The notes beneath the pieces are model-generated. The model was not told the origin of the DNA. It did not search any database and worked only from the letters and a program-made list of their open reading frames with translations. A stretch of DNA of 64,000 bases from Lytechinus pictus (lineage: Eukaryota; Echinodermata; Echinoidea; Temnopleuroida; Toxopneustidae): contig NC_087254.1 in assembly GCF_037042905.1 (NCBI RefSeq), forward strand, positions 11,827,103 through 11,891,102. Direction: 5' to 3'. A program made the position numbers and the translations under genes. This document shows, piece after piece, positions 39,601 to 54,600 of this stretch (its first letter is position 1; each line of letters starts with the position of its first letter).

Positions 39601-42600
39601 CATGTGTAATATCTCGGAAAACTGATGTGGTGGAGACTCATGTTTGTAAGAGAGTCGATATTCCCTCGGTCATGTCGAACTTAGGTACTCGAGTCGTTTC
39701 GGATCTGATGTTTGAAGCATCTAATTTGTTGCCAGTCAAGCGACTGACCAGTTCTCGGTACTTTCCTGCGAAATTATGTAACTGGTTGCTCAAGCGTTGC
39801 AACGTTGTGAAGTCTGTTTTGAAACGATTGTGCACCAAAGAAACGTCAGAGTCGGATAAATATCCACCTTGAAATAAACAAGCGAATTGTAAGACAGTTT
39901 TTGTGCCTACAATGTTTTAAGTTTCGCTTGGTCTCAAAATAGAAAACAAAGCTGTTAATTTAATGAAGAGATTACTGTAAATATTGATTTTTACCCAAAA
40001 TCATTTATTTCATTTATGATGGTATATAAAAAAAAAATAATAATCACTTCAATATGTTTAGTATACACATGACAGATACTTCATGAAGGTTTTCTCATTT
40101 CTTTCAGGAACCCTGGAACCAGCACACAGCGTTTACATTTCAACAGGCTCTTCGCTGTTTGTAACTTTTAGGTTAAGGAAACTGTGTTTGGTAGGGCTTA
40201 GTTATACATAGTATAGGTTAGTTTAGGGCCGATAGGTTTTAGTTAAGTTGATTTAAGATTGTAATTGTAGTTTTAAGAAAAAGGAATCTTGCTTATTTTG
40301 TAAAATTTAAATAATGAGCCATTTTTTTAATTGCTCTAAAAGGAAAAACTCAGTCATTTTAATGACACTATTCAAATGTTTTGACAATATGTAAGTCACT
40401 TAAAAAAAAAAATCCATTTTGAAGAACAGCATATTATTGTCAATTTTAAAATGATGTTGGATATATGATTAAAATCTGAATTGACAGTTTTCGACATTAT
40501 ACACTGCTTCCTAGCAAGTTCAGAAGTGTTTTAAACATACTTTGTATTTTAACACGGTTAGGATTAAATGAAAAAAAAATATATATACTTTTGATTCAGT
40601 AGTCAGGATTTGAAAGAAAAGAATCATGTTATATCTTATTATACTGAAATATGTATTTTGTCTCTTAAATTATGGGACATCTTGTATGTTTTCATACAAT
40701 GTCGTTATGTCATTTGAAATTTTTAATCTCTTAACAAGAAATAATTATTTCTGAATATTATTGGATTAGGGAAGCCATGTTTAATGGTTAATGTAAAACA
40801 CCTTATCAAAGCATTGTTTGAAAGTTATATTATTGTATTGATGTATTCGTGATGTCGAATTTTAAACCATAATATAAAAATGGTAAGAGTCACTTTAATT
40901 TGTAAAAAAAAATTTGTAAAAAATACAATTTTAAGACAGTTTAATGATTTTTGGTTTAAAAGCATGCAGTTTTGAAGCACTGTACTTAAAAAAAATCAAG
41001 AAGTTTTCTGAATTTGATAATTCTTTTTATTTGATCCTAAACAAAACAAATAAGATTTTCAGAAATTGTTGAAATTAGTTCAAAGCAGTTATGCAAAACA
41101 TAGTAAAGATTACATTTTTTAAAACACTAATATAGATGGCTTACTTGGAATAAGCTCTTGACATGTATATTTGGATGTTTATATATCTTTATATGTATCA
41201 CTGAATATAGATAATGAATTATTCGTAATAATATGGATAGTTAACTTTTTCATTATGATAGAGATTTGAGTAAAACCTTGTTAAAGGAGACTCTGTTATA
41301 AATTTCTTTAATGGATATAATTCAGGTTCCCTTAATTTCATCTTAAGGTGGGGGATATTGTCAGGATAGAAATTTAATTACAGATTTTAAACATGTGTTT
41401 AAAATAGTTATTTGGTCCAAGCATGTTGATATGTTTTGAATACTTTGAAAGCAAGCATTGGAAACGCTTGATACCCCCCCCCCCCCCCTTTAGAGTACAA
41501 GTGTACCAGGTTTATGTTATATTTTATACAGGTGTTCGAAATATTTCTTATTAGTAGTATTTTCATACAGGTGGCGTAAATAACCTAAAGTGATCTAGCA
41601 TTGATGAGTGTAGATGTATAGATACACAGGAAGTGTCTTTTATTAATAAGAATGTGTTGTTTTATGCACTCATCTGTTATCGAAATTCTTTGGATTACTT
41701 TTTAGAAATCTTACAGTTTAATAGTCCTAGTAACGGTAGGGTATATTAGGAGGTTAATTTCGGTAATTCAGGGAGAACCACTTAAGCTAGAATAGACTAC
41801 AGATGTTCGTGTAGGCAGTCTAAGTTATAACTGAGGGACTACGTCGGTGACGAGATAACGACCCCAGCTGCCGCCGGTTCTCCACCGACATGATTGGTCA
41901 AAATTCATGTCATCATTGGGGGGTCGATCTCGTCCAATAATTCGTTGAAGCCACATCTCTGGTCTGAGGGCTACTCATCAGGGGGTAACTGTCTGCGGAG
42001 GCCGAGGCCAAGTGGAAGAGACATCGCAAGCTGCGGAGGCCAGGAACTGGACCGACCACCAGGGCCGAGTGGGGCATGTCAAGCCAGAACAGATGACTGG
42101 GGCTCTATTCAACTATTGTTTAAGTTAAGTTATATTTTGTTATAACCATGTATATTTCCATGTAAATCATTGTAAAAGATATCAAAGGAAACCACATAAT
42201 GATTTAAGAGCTTTGATTAAATCTTTTACTAACTGTATTTATCAGTTTTACGTATTCTTTATTTGGCGTCAAGCAGCAGTAGATAAATAATTTAAAAAAG
42301 TCACTTCCCACGTGACAGTCAGTTAAATTTGTTGAATGTTTATGATTTCTCTGATTATGAAATTGCAATTTTTATGTATTTATGTCACAAAAGCTATATT
42401 CCAAACAATATCTCAGAAATATTTTGTTACAATGCCGATGTTCATTCTTATCATACGCGAGGATCTTCAGACTTCCACATACCCAAAATACGCACCTCTT
42501 TAGCAAAGAATTGTATTTTTTACAAAGGACCCGTCATCTGGAACAAGTTACCATTTTCTGTTAAATCTAGTCCATCATTAAATGTTTTTAAAAGGAGATA

Positions 42601-45600
42601 TAAAACCCAACTTCTCAGTAAATATTCAAATAATGTATGATCAGGTTTCTTTTCTTCCCCCTTCTTTTTTTTAGTAATTATTGTTGATATATATATATAT
42701 ATATATATTGTCATTGTGTTATAATTTGTATTCCCCCTTTTATGGTCAATGTTTATATCTGGTATTCAGTATTTATTACATCATGTATTTTGCAATATCA
42801 TATATATATTCAGTTTCCAGATTTTTGTAAAGGTGGCAGCGCTAATAAGGCTTTCCCTTTCTAGTTGTCTCCTCATTCATTTACAAATTATGTACACTCT
42901 TTTTTCATTCAACTGTTTCCCAGATTTTATCATTGTATTATTTGCAATTTTCCCATGTAATTTATGTTAACTTTGTATGTGCCTTGTTTTTATGATGAAT
43001 GGAATAAATGCTATCAAATCAAATCAAATATTAAAATAAATAGAGAATTTGTTGCCAATTTGTGGAGTATAGTAAAATCACACTAGTGAAAATTGTGTAC
43101 CTCTATATACATTAATAGTTAATGTTTGTACCTGTTTTGGAAGGTTTCCTGCCGATTCAGGGTTGACAATAGCACCTTGTTCAGCCATTAGATAGGCTAG
43201 ATGTTTCCGTCTGTGTGTGTCCACGATGATGTCAGTCAGGGAGGCAGAGTGACGCATGCCAATCTGAAATAAAGACCAAAATTTAATATTATTCAATAAT
43301 TTAACATTTGTTCCTTTTTTTATTCCAGAGGAAGAAAAAGAACCTTTATTACAGATATATAAATATAAATTCAACTCTTTTACACAGAATATGTCTTCAC
43401 ATCATACAATCTATAGTGTATTCTTGATGGAGGTGGTGGTGAGGAGAGGAGGAGGAGGATGATGAGGATGATGATGATGATGATGATGAAGATGATAATG
43501 ATCTTGTACAGCGCATTTCAAATTATTATATAATGTCTCTATGCACTTCCAAAGGACTTGGATAGTATTACCCTGGCTGTAGCCTGGCGACCTGTACAGC
43601 GCACAAGCTTGATAAGAAATAAATTCCTGCCCGGAACCCGTTTTTTCACCTGGGTTAAGTACAGGACAATGTGGATCAATCTCTCGGTGAAGGAAATTAT
43701 GCAATGGCTGGGATTCGAACCCAAGACCGTTTATTTCAAAGTTGAAAGACTACTGATTCATCACCTGGGCTACAAAGCTCCATAATACAATGTTCCACAA
43801 TTGACTAAAATAATAATAATATAATAATAAAGCAGTTCTTGTATAGCGCATATCACATTATGTCATAATGTCCCTATGCGCTTCCAAAGGACTAAAAGTA
43901 ACAGTTACATGTATGCCCACCTCCAATTTCAGTTTTAGATAATCATACATGTATATAAGATATAAATGTAAATATAGGTGCTTCAATGTTAAATACTCAG
44001 GACTTCCAGAACACTTTTTTTCGAGCTTATCCACTTAAATCAAGTAAAAGGAGAATATGTTACAAATTGTTAGTTGTACATTAAAATAGGTATTCATGTA
44101 GTAGTATCATGTTGTATTTACATTGTGATGTCTCATTTTGTTTAAATGCTTGTTTCATTCAAATCCCATCCAGCAAACTGAAATGCAATGATTATTTTTA
44201 TTCATCTTGATTTAGCGATCAAATCATTATTGGTTGGAAATTCATCATATACAACTTGTAACCACAAACTTTTTAAGATTATTGAGCATACAATGATCAT
44301 GCACATTTGGAAATGAATTTATTGTTGGGTTATTGCATGCTAATGAACTTGGGGAAAATATAGCATAAGCATGTATCATTATCATAAAACAACAAGCATG
44401 CTATAAACCAATACTGACCGCACAGAAACGTTGTTAGTGCTAGCAATGCGCTATAAACAGAGGCCCTGTTACAACCGGTAATGTGGCAGCGATGCCTAAT
44501 GTAACAATAATGCATTACTTACACATTGGAATTAATGTTTTGACTTCACAATCCGAAAGATGTGACTGGGCATACTGTTAGCGCTCTGTTAAGCTAACAA
44601 CGTTTCTGTGCGGCCGGCAATGAGCTTTAATAGAATAAAATACTTTGTATAAATAGTTCCTGCAACGTTTTCTTTCCTCATCATCTACATGTATTTACAT
44701 TTTAATGCACCAAAATATACACTTTGTTAAAAATCTAGTAAGGTCGATTGTACTTGTAACCAACATTTAATAATTTCATTTAAGACATGCATTAATCTAT
44801 ATGCCATGACATGGAGTACAAACAAATCCTTTCTACTGCTAAGTTGTTAACTACACATGATACACACTGACATAAATCCCTGCGTCACGCCTATTGTTCA
44901 GGGGAGGGGGTGATCTAATGTTCCACCCCCCCCCCCCCACTTGAATAGCATGACATCACGGATTTACGCCTGTGATGGCTATTAATGACTCCTTTGCTTC
45001 TATTGCATGTTAACGATCAAAATGCAACTAAAAATGGGCCACTACTACATATGCTGTGAAATAAAACAGATGAATACATTGATTAGCACTCTGGTTTATA
45101 AATATCTGATAAATTTTTCATTATAACATTTCACCTTATTGAACCCCCCCCCCCTCCGAAAAAACAACCTTATTCTATATCCTCTCTTTTGAGTATGAAA
45201 TGATACATTGATTGTTCTAATATCATATATTATTTACAGCTTTATTGAGACAATGTCATGGACCCCCATTTCATAAAACTTGTGATAATAAAAAATTTGC
45301 AATTACTTGTAACAGCTTAAAGCTACTGAAATCATTCAATTCAATTGGCTGATATTGAACTAGTTATAGAAATTATGCACTTGGCATTATTTATTTATTT
45401 ATAATTTACAAGAAATTATTGCACGATTAGAGTACAAAATCAGAAAAACCAAGAAATGAAAAAATAAAAGAAATGAAAATTGCAGAACAAAGACTAAAGA
45501 CACCTCTCATTCAAGGGCGATGCTCCAAATTCCGTATTGGATTTAAACCCTAAAGAAATACATTTCCCTTTCTTTGATGTGCACAACCTCTTTGAAAATA

Positions 45601-48600
45601 GCAAGTCATTATGACATATGACCGATGTTGGTACCATACATGTCGGCTGACTGTTGAAAATCTACCCAAAAAAGGCCAAGATGCAAATGGAATGGTAAAT
45701 TTGTAGAAAAATGGTAAATTTGTAGATCATGCATTTTCCTCTATTCACCCAACACAAATAAAACAAAATGTAATATTCTGTAGTTTTATGAAAGGATGAA
45801 AGGAGGAGAAGGGGGGCGAGGGGGGGGGGGTAAAGAGATCTTTAATCTCATGCCACATTCAGTAGTTATATGTACATGCAATGTTTCATCTCACACTTAA
45901 TCCCTTTCCTCTAATGGAGCCTGGTTCATAAAGAGTTACAACTACAGTATCATAACTGTGGCATTATTATAACTTCCATGGAAATCTTGGGCGTGATTGG
46001 CTGCTGAGCCATGTTACCATGGCAGTAGCCATAATGGCAATGTTAGAATTTATGAAACCAGCCCCTGGATAAATTCTTTATCCCGCATGATGCTATGATT
46101 GGCCCTTACTACAGCATTTAATTGCTTTGATAGGCCACCCGACAATTTTGTAATTATATAATGTGTAATAGTTTTACTAATTTTATGATTGAAATAATTT
46201 AAAATTAAATTGAAATGAAAGCCATGTAACTGCTTTAAACACAACAGGGTCTCATTAAATTCTGGAAACCTACTCTTCCCTTTTACATCATAACAAACAA
46301 TTTCAAAGATATTTTTTAGAAATGCAACAATTCAATTAAAAACAAAAACAAAACTAAACATCAAACATCTTGATACTCCTAATAACTTCAAGCACTAGTA
46401 GTACCTTGTATGTTGACAGTATCCCTATCCATAAAAAAATAAATATAAACATAGGTCCCAATGTTGCATGTTTTCACTCCATTCTTTGTCTGTTTGTTTG
46501 TATTTTCTTTTGGGGGGCTATTCAATTATAATATTATGCCTTTCAAAAATGACAAGTTACAAGATGGGGAAAATAGATAATACATTTCACCTATAGGCTT
46601 AAAAAAGTAAATCATCATCTGAAGAAAAATTATAGAAATGTTTACAAAGTGCCTTCTATTAAAAAAAAAACAAAAAAACATTTAACTACAAAGAAAACTG
46701 GGGATGGGACTTATTCACGACAGTATGTGGTAAAAAAAAAATGTTTAAATGTCAACAAAACATGACAATTCTGTTTCTCGTGAAAAAAATACATTAATGG
46801 ACAGGGATATCTTCTTAAAATTTATTCAATATAATAATCTTTAAAAATAGGTATAGATATTTCACTTTTAATGGGTTATCATTGTAATCTGGCATGGAAA
46901 ATTCATATATATCATTCTATAGGCCTATAAAGATGAATAGGGTCTTTGGATGTACAGACATGCTTCATGAAGTTCTATTCTACATGAGAGGTGAAATGGG
47001 GTTTTTTTTTTAAAGAGAGAAATGAAGAAAAGATTCTTGGTACTCTAAGGTGATAGAGTAAAATACACACCTCATACTTCTGCAAAAGATTTGATTATTG
47101 TCCAAGCAGAAGAAAGACACAAAGATCACATGTAAATAAACAAAAGGAGAATTTCAAAATAGAAAAAAGAAAGTGCTTTAGTATTTGAAACAATGAAAGA
47201 GAAAAGTGAGAGGCAAATATACATGTAGATGTAAAATAAATAAGTTACCCAGAAAGACGGCCACATATATGACTAGGCCGTTACAAACTTATGATTAAAA
47301 AATGTCATAAAGTGTAGATTAGGAAAGATACATGTATATGAGCAAAGTTTTATAAAAAGTTGTCAATCGATAAAAGAAACCCAGACGATTCATTAAAAGA
47401 GTATACTACTATTTATGTATAAATACGTAATAAAACATGTAGCATGTACATGGGTGGAAATCCCAGGGGGGGACGTGTCCCCCTACTCAAAATGGTAGGG
47501 GGAAACAATATCAAATGTCCCCCCTACTATTTTTGGTCTTTTATGATTAAAAAGAAATATATCATTCAAAATCGAAATAAAACATGTTTTTTGGACGAGA
47601 TGACCTTACTTTTGGGGTGATAACTTTTTTTTTTTTTTTGCTTGTCAAATTTTCCAGGCCCTTGTCCCCCCTACCTTTTGGGAGAGATTTACGCCCATGA
47701 GCATGTAATACATTACTTCTAACCAATATTGATGAAATAGCAAACAAATCCAAAAGTTGTGCAGATTTTGTACAACTCACTCCAAGATCCTAATAAAAAG
47801 GATGAGCATTGGTTGGATGCGCGCAATCACGTGTAATTCGGTTTTGAGCCATCTCAATTATTTTTTCTGTAGCATGTTCAAAATTTTACAGTCCTATTTG
47901 ACATTTTCCCCTCTCTCTCTCTCTCTCTTCATTTCTCGCTCTATCTTTTATCATCTCTCCCTTTCTCTCTCTCTCTCTCTCTCTCTGTGCTACATTTGTG
48001 TGTGTTGTTGACCTAGTTACGCAAATGTAGAAGGCGTATAGACTGTGCGCACTCTGTGTAGATCCAAGGAGATATCACTCCTTAGTAGATCATCTACATG
48101 TATGTTACAACAAAGGCAACGCAACTGCTTTTACTTGTGGTACACTTTCTTCACAGGAATGTAAAGTTTGAGGATTATTGAGGATTATTGTTCATGTATT
48201 AAAGTACTGAAATTATTGATACACGTTCATAAATCAAACACATAACCGGCATAAAAAAAAAGACTTAATAAACAAATATATACATGTACTGGTAGATAGA
48301 TAAAATACATTACACTTCTGCTTACATACAATCCATAATATAATATTTGACATTAAAACATGAATTCTAGACATCCCAATTATTGGACTAAATATAAAAT
48401 ATTCTGAAACTACCTGTAATATACAGTATCCCACACAAACCTCAACTTCAACCTTAACTATATAAGGACACAATTTACAAAATGTACATAAAAAGTCATA
48501 TTAAAAAAATTATCCAAATGCACACAAGCAATCCAGGAGTGATTTAACTACATATAATATATCTGTAAAGTGCTTTTTAGAGAAGTTCTAATGTATTAAG

Positions 48601-51600
48601 CGCTATATAAAAGCGGATTATTATTATGATTATAATAAAGCAGAGTAATTTTGTGACAATCAGTACCTTGGGAAGAATTTTTAGAATATTTTGCTTTTGA
48701 TGCTACGGTATATTGCTTCTTGCCATACATGTATGTATTTACAATGAAATATTAATACGCAGCAATAAAGCCCCTTTTTGAGTTTTGGTAAAGTCCATAT
48801 TAATTGGATGTCACTATTTCAGTCCATCATGTACAGCATTCACAGGGACATATTATGACAAGGTGCCTAATTGAATTGAACATATTCACATTTTTTTTTC
48901 TTTTTATGTGTAAAACCACATCTTAAGAATGGACTGCGCTACTTTCTATTATCCAATGACCTAATTTGTATGATAAAGCCAAAAAGATCTCTGTTAAAGA
49001 AAAATGAGGGCAGTACCAAAAGCGGGCAACAGATATAAAAAATTAAAAAAATTAAAAAATTAAAACCTTTTTTTTTATATCAATGTTTGAAAAAATAACA
49101 TTTTTGTAAGATTTGAGTGTTAGATAATACTTGAGTATAATTTACATTGAGTCTTTGCCAACAACTTTAGATTCTGAAAAAATATTTTTTTAAAGAATCC
49201 AGACCCTTCATGGCATCAATAAATATTATCATTCCTATATTGAAATGCAGAAAGGAATTTTAAAACATAAGAAATTTATGTTCATCCCCCCCAAGAAAAA
49301 TCTTTATTTTTTCTTGGGCTTCTAATTCTTCTATTTTTTACATACGCGTACAAACCCAAATTGGCTACATTGTACAGATTAATGCACCCTCTGGAAATTT
49401 CATGGCCTCTTTTTCCCTTTTTTAGGGCTATGGGGGCATTTCAAATGCATGAGCCCCCATGTAATTTTTCCCTGCACCCTCACCCCCCCCCAAAAAAAAA
49501 ATATTAACTATATCTTCACATGCCATATACCATACATTACTGAAAGAGAGCTGAGTATCTTCACTTTAAGTCTGACATTAAGCTAATAATAATAAATAGT
49601 TACTTTGTATTACATACTAATTTTTCTATAGATAAAAAAAAAGAAAAAGTATACCGTATCTGACCCAGATGCTCTGAAAATCTCTAAACTAGATTTGGTG
49701 ACATTGACTCCATGACTCACCGTACAACTAAAACATTCGGGTCCGATACACACCTCATCTTCGATATTTATCTGTATCCTTACTGCTGACTATGAAGGGG
49801 GAATGTTGAAGTATACAATAGATAATAATCATAATAACGATAACAATCACAAGGCGCTGGATACAAATAGTGTGAAAGATATGTGAAACTGTTGCAGCTT
49901 GAGTTGAATCTGAAAATGTGTAAAATTTGATACAAAGGGGTCAATTGGGGTGCTGAATTAAAAAAAAAACACAGCCCCCAAGTGATCTGACTGCTGGGTC
50001 GGCCGCCATTTTGAAATCCAAGATGGCCACCATGAAAAATCATTAAAATGTTTCTAAGCGTTCAATATTATTATTCTAGCTTTACCATGATAACAATTAG
50101 ACGCTTTAACATTTCAAGGAATAATTTCCTGTGTGGTACACCAACATATAACGTGTGTGAGTGTGTAAGTCAGGGTTGGGCTCAATTAATTTCTTCAATT
50201 ACAATTACTATTACCGTATGTAATTGAAGAAATGTTCAATTACAATATTCAATTAAATTACATTTTTTTCAATTACAATTACCAATTACCTTTGCCAATT
50301 ACAATTACAATTACTTTCTAGAAAAGTCATAACTGAAACTAATTTTCATTTTGTACATATTACCACCTATTTCAACATAATTTTAAGTGACAGAGAAACT
50401 GAAAAGATGAAGGTTTAGGTTAAAGAGAACGGATTCTGCCTATTACTCTCTTTGAGGCTGAAGAAGGTGACATGGAAAAGGTTATGAAATTATATCATAA
50501 ATTAATCAAGTTTATTGTAAAGTAATTGAATGTAATGAAAAGTAATTGACAGAAATTGAAGTCAATTACATTTTTTCCATTACAATTACTTTCCCGTTCA
50601 TAACTTCAAATACAATTACTCAAGAAAATGTAATTAATTACATAGTTGATCAATAATTCAATGCAAACCGTTGAAAACCTTGTGACATTCATGTTTCAAC
50701 CCAATCAGGGAAATTTATGTCCGACAATTTTGGTAAATCAATTTGTTTCAGAGCTCTCAAATGTTAAAGAAGGAAAACAGGAAATCTTTATAATTTGCAT
50801 TTCATATCACTTACCAGAAAGATTTTTTTTTGGAGGGGGGTACACATAGGCCTTACACACATTAAGTCAAATTTTCATATTTTTTCTTTTCACCATTCTT
50901 GCCCATTTTTATATTCAGCAAACTGTTTTATCATTTTATCAACTCCCTGAATCTATCACAATCTCTATCGTCAATTTCGAGCATTATTTCCCCGATAGAT
51001 CCTGAAAGGGTTCAACGCTGCATATAGTAATGTCAACATATAGCTTCGCCTGCTGATAAAATCTTAACTCCAATCAAATATACAATGTAAAACATTACTT
51101 TTGTAAAACAATTATTGTAGTACCTTGTTGAATTGGAGGGCAGCTAACAGTTTATTGGTAGTGTCAATGTTGGAGTTCACCATGATTAATTATTCCAAAT
51201 TATAAGAATCCACTGCTTGAAAAACACATATCCTTTTACAATAACATGGACTATACCATGTCATCCAAACAATGCAAGGTTAAAATGAATCTCGTTTTAG
51301 GTGTACAGATCTAATAGCAGAATTAGTAAAACGGTCATGTGTTCCCCAGCTGTTTCGTTCCCATTACAGATTGAGAAAGGGGAGGATCTTCGCCCCGCAA
51401 GCAGGATTGAAAGAGGAACGGAATGGCCAATGACACGTGTCTCCATTTATTTGCATATATACAGAATGTAATCCATGAAACCTTAATCTATATATCTGGT
51501 ATATGCACGAGAGAGGTCTGGGTATTAAATCTTTTGCAACATGTGCACACAAAAGCAATTGACCACAATCTTGAAGTGTTGGGCTTCTTTAAAATCCAGT

Positions 51601-54600
51601 TGTTATCTCACTTTTTAATATTAGAATTCTGATTATTAATTTACCACTTTATCAAACAAAAATTACACAATTGGCAAACCTAAAAAAGCACAAGTTGTAC
51701 ATTTTTTTCCTCTCTCTCCCTCTCTTTGTTTCTTTTTTTCATTTTTTGTTTCATAAGCAACATATTTCTATCATTCACCAGCCTCAGAAATAATAAGTAT
51801 TGTAAGTTAAACTGGTAAATCTGTTGATGCCTTCATACTTCATCCCAGTCAGCTTTGGAATCGATAAAACCCACTCTAAAAGATATACTTGTACAGAATA
51901 TATTAACTAGTAGCCATGAGATTTGGTAACCAGTCTACTGTTTGAAGATTGGTATGGTTTGAGAGTACTATAGGCAGAGTGAGTTGGAGCAAATGATTGA
52001 TATTAAAATATGTGGTGACATTTAAAGGACAATGCCACATAGCGGCCATACTAATATTATCACAATCCCAATATTGACATTGTACAGTGTAAATAATTCC
52101 TATAGGATAATGACTTTTTAGTGTGGAGTCCACTTGTGGAAGCTATACTTCCAATATATGACTGCTTTTTTTTATAAGATCGTGCAATATTTGACATACA
52201 TCAGCTTGTACAATTTTTATTTATAGAGTTGCTAATCTCAGCTCCAATTGGCAATAGATTCCCATAGACAAATGAAATCCAAGACTAAGGCCCCATTCTC
52301 ATTATCGTCCTAAAACTGGTTTACTAGAAACTATTTTAGTGGAAACTACTTTATCCATCCATCCCTTCATCCTTCCATCCATCCATCCCTTCATCCATCC
52401 ATTCCTCCATCCCTCCATCCATCCATCCATCCATCCATCCATCCCTCCATCCCTCCATCCCTCCATCCCTCCATCCCTCCATCCCTCCATCCCTCCATCC
52501 CTCCATCCCTCCATCCCTCCATCCCTCCATCCCTCCATCCCTCCATCCCTCCATCCCTCCATCCCTCCATCCCTCCATCCCTCCATCCCTCCATCCCTCC
52601 ATCCCTCCATCCCTCCATCCCTCCATCCCTCCATCCCTCCATCCCTCCATCCCTCCATCCCTCCATCCCTCCATCCCTCCATCCATCCATCCATCCATCC
52701 ATCCATCCATCCATCCATCCATCCATCCATCCATCCATCCATCCATCCATCCATCCATCCATCCATCCATCCAGGACAGCAAATAACTACATGTACATAT
52801 ATGCCTGTACATCCAAGTTTGTTCTGTGATAGCAAATGGTTCATCACCTCGTAATCCCATTGGAATTTTCTGACACCATAACACTTTGATTTCTAAATAA
52901 ATACAGCAACTTGACATCTGGCACCCAATTTCACATTCAATAACCTACCTAGTCTAGAATCAAGAAAATCATATTTATGCTTTTCTATATGAAATGTGTG
53001 CAAAATAGGAAATATATTGATAATATAAGATTTGCTGCAAGTTTTCTGTTTCCAGATCTTCATCAAAATAAGATCTTCATCAATTAACATTATCATCGGT
53101 CCTCAAGAACATCATGCCCAAATATGGAACATTCAGAAAAAAAACTGACATTTTGACCAAGATATAGACCAAGAAATAGGTAGGTATTTTGGTTCAGCTT
53201 ATGTCTTAAAAGTGCCATAGCTGGATTATTAGTATAATTGTAACTGCATAAATGAGAACAGCCTATACATTCGCATTCAGTCAAGTGTAAAACCTGAGCT
53301 ATAATTGATATCAAATTTAGCATTGTATAAATATAGACAGCTGGTGATTATTTTGCCACTTGTTTGGTGTTATATTGCTTTCAAAAGAAACTGAGCAGGA
53401 AGTATATGCGTGCACGTCATCAGAATATAACCGTAGCAACGAGAAACTGTATACTGTAAAGGTGTAAATATATCTAACGGTATACATGTTTTTTTATATG
53501 TGTAAATCACGCAATATCAACTGAAACATTACCTACATCTACAATATGTACATACCAACATGTATATACAATAAATTGTTTTAACATTTAGTTTGTAAAT
53601 AAAATGGAATAAAATCGATAAAATAAAATAGGATAAATAAAAAAAATCCATGATTAATACATGTCAGATTGCATAACATAGAAAAAGCGAAATCAGAAGG
53701 AAAAAAAATGAATATTACCTAAGCTTTAGGAGTACTCTGAATAGTGACTTTTCTTTTTTTTCAATGCTGTTCATTGCAATTTTATAGCAACATTAATGCC
53801 AATAAAGTTGCAATGACTATTATACAAAGATCAATTTTCAAGATAAGTACATGGAATCTCTATAATAAATAGAGTATACAATACTAATAAAATGACATGG
53901 AAAAAAAGAGTCTAAATAACAAGGAGAATTTTATAATGATAATAGCACAAGTCTTATATAATTGTCTGATATATATTACAGGGGGTGTTTCACAAAAATT
54001 TAAGTATGACTCATGGGACTTGCGATCAATTCCAAGTCCATTTTCATTCCCGAAATCAAGCACATGCCGTGCAATTAAATGCAAATTTGCGATTGATTGC
54101 TAATTTGCTCCTGAACAAGGAGTGTAATCTGATTTGCTAAAGTTAAAAGTGATCAATCAACTGTAAAAATTGCAACAGAATATTTGTGATTGATTGCAAA
54201 TATTTTCTTGCAACACCCCGTTAGAGTCACACTTAGATGTCCAGTTGCGTGAAGTATAAAAGGCACAACCACATTGGTCAAATCATGCGAAGAGGACCCG
54301 CACTACTGTGTATTGATCAATTAGATTGCGCGTTGCATATCATGTGCGCGTCAACATTTAAGTGCGGTTGTAAGTCATACTTAAATCTTTGTGAAACACC
54401 CCCCTGATCACTTGTACGATTTCAAGATACATCTTTTCTCATGACCCAATTGATATGAAGCCATGATCCATGAACAAATTGTACATGAAATGAAACAGAT
54501 TTATAAGAAAATAAGCATAGAAAACTATAACATAATAATATGTATGTTATTTCATTTCATTTATTTCATTTTCCATTTCAAACAATCATTTACACTAAGT

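Larger units (their letters stand above)
35975..42317 (+). mobile_element. LTR retrotransposon, Gmr1-like, non-autonomous
   Basis: A 6.34 kb element with two near-identical LTRs starting TGTCAGG and ending GTGACA. 'gtcag' flanks both sides (35970-35974 and 42318-42322), a 5-bp target duplication. It has a primer-binding site, one long gag-protease-integrase ORF and a purine tract before the 3' LTR. Reverse transcriptase and RNase H are absent, so mobility would depend on a helper element. Near-identity of the LTRs implies a fairly recent insertion. It has landed at the 5' edge of a LINE fragment inside an SGSM3 intron, opposite to the gene. Confidence 0.92.
44614..51123. other. SGSM3 intron, repeats only
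   Basis: Long intron stretch without a recognised exon. Contents: MITE relatives at about 45250-45420 and 45916-46069; a G/C-tract repeat at 47455-47700; a CT microsatellite at 47908-48000; a SINE-type tail at 48556-48650 ('attaagcgctatataaaag' plus ATT units); a short inverted motif 'gccgccattttgaaatccaa' followed by 'gatggccacc' at about 50000; and a degenerate AATTAC repeat at 50180-50640. Confidence 0.45.

Noticed and set aside
47562-48011. Short frames around the CT microsatellite
   Set aside because: Driven by low-complexity sequence and a dispersed G/C-tract repeat.
52302-52917. 170-190 residue frames of MDGW or IHPS repeats
   Set aside because: Pure microsatellite translation; no start context, no splice signal and all frames open.
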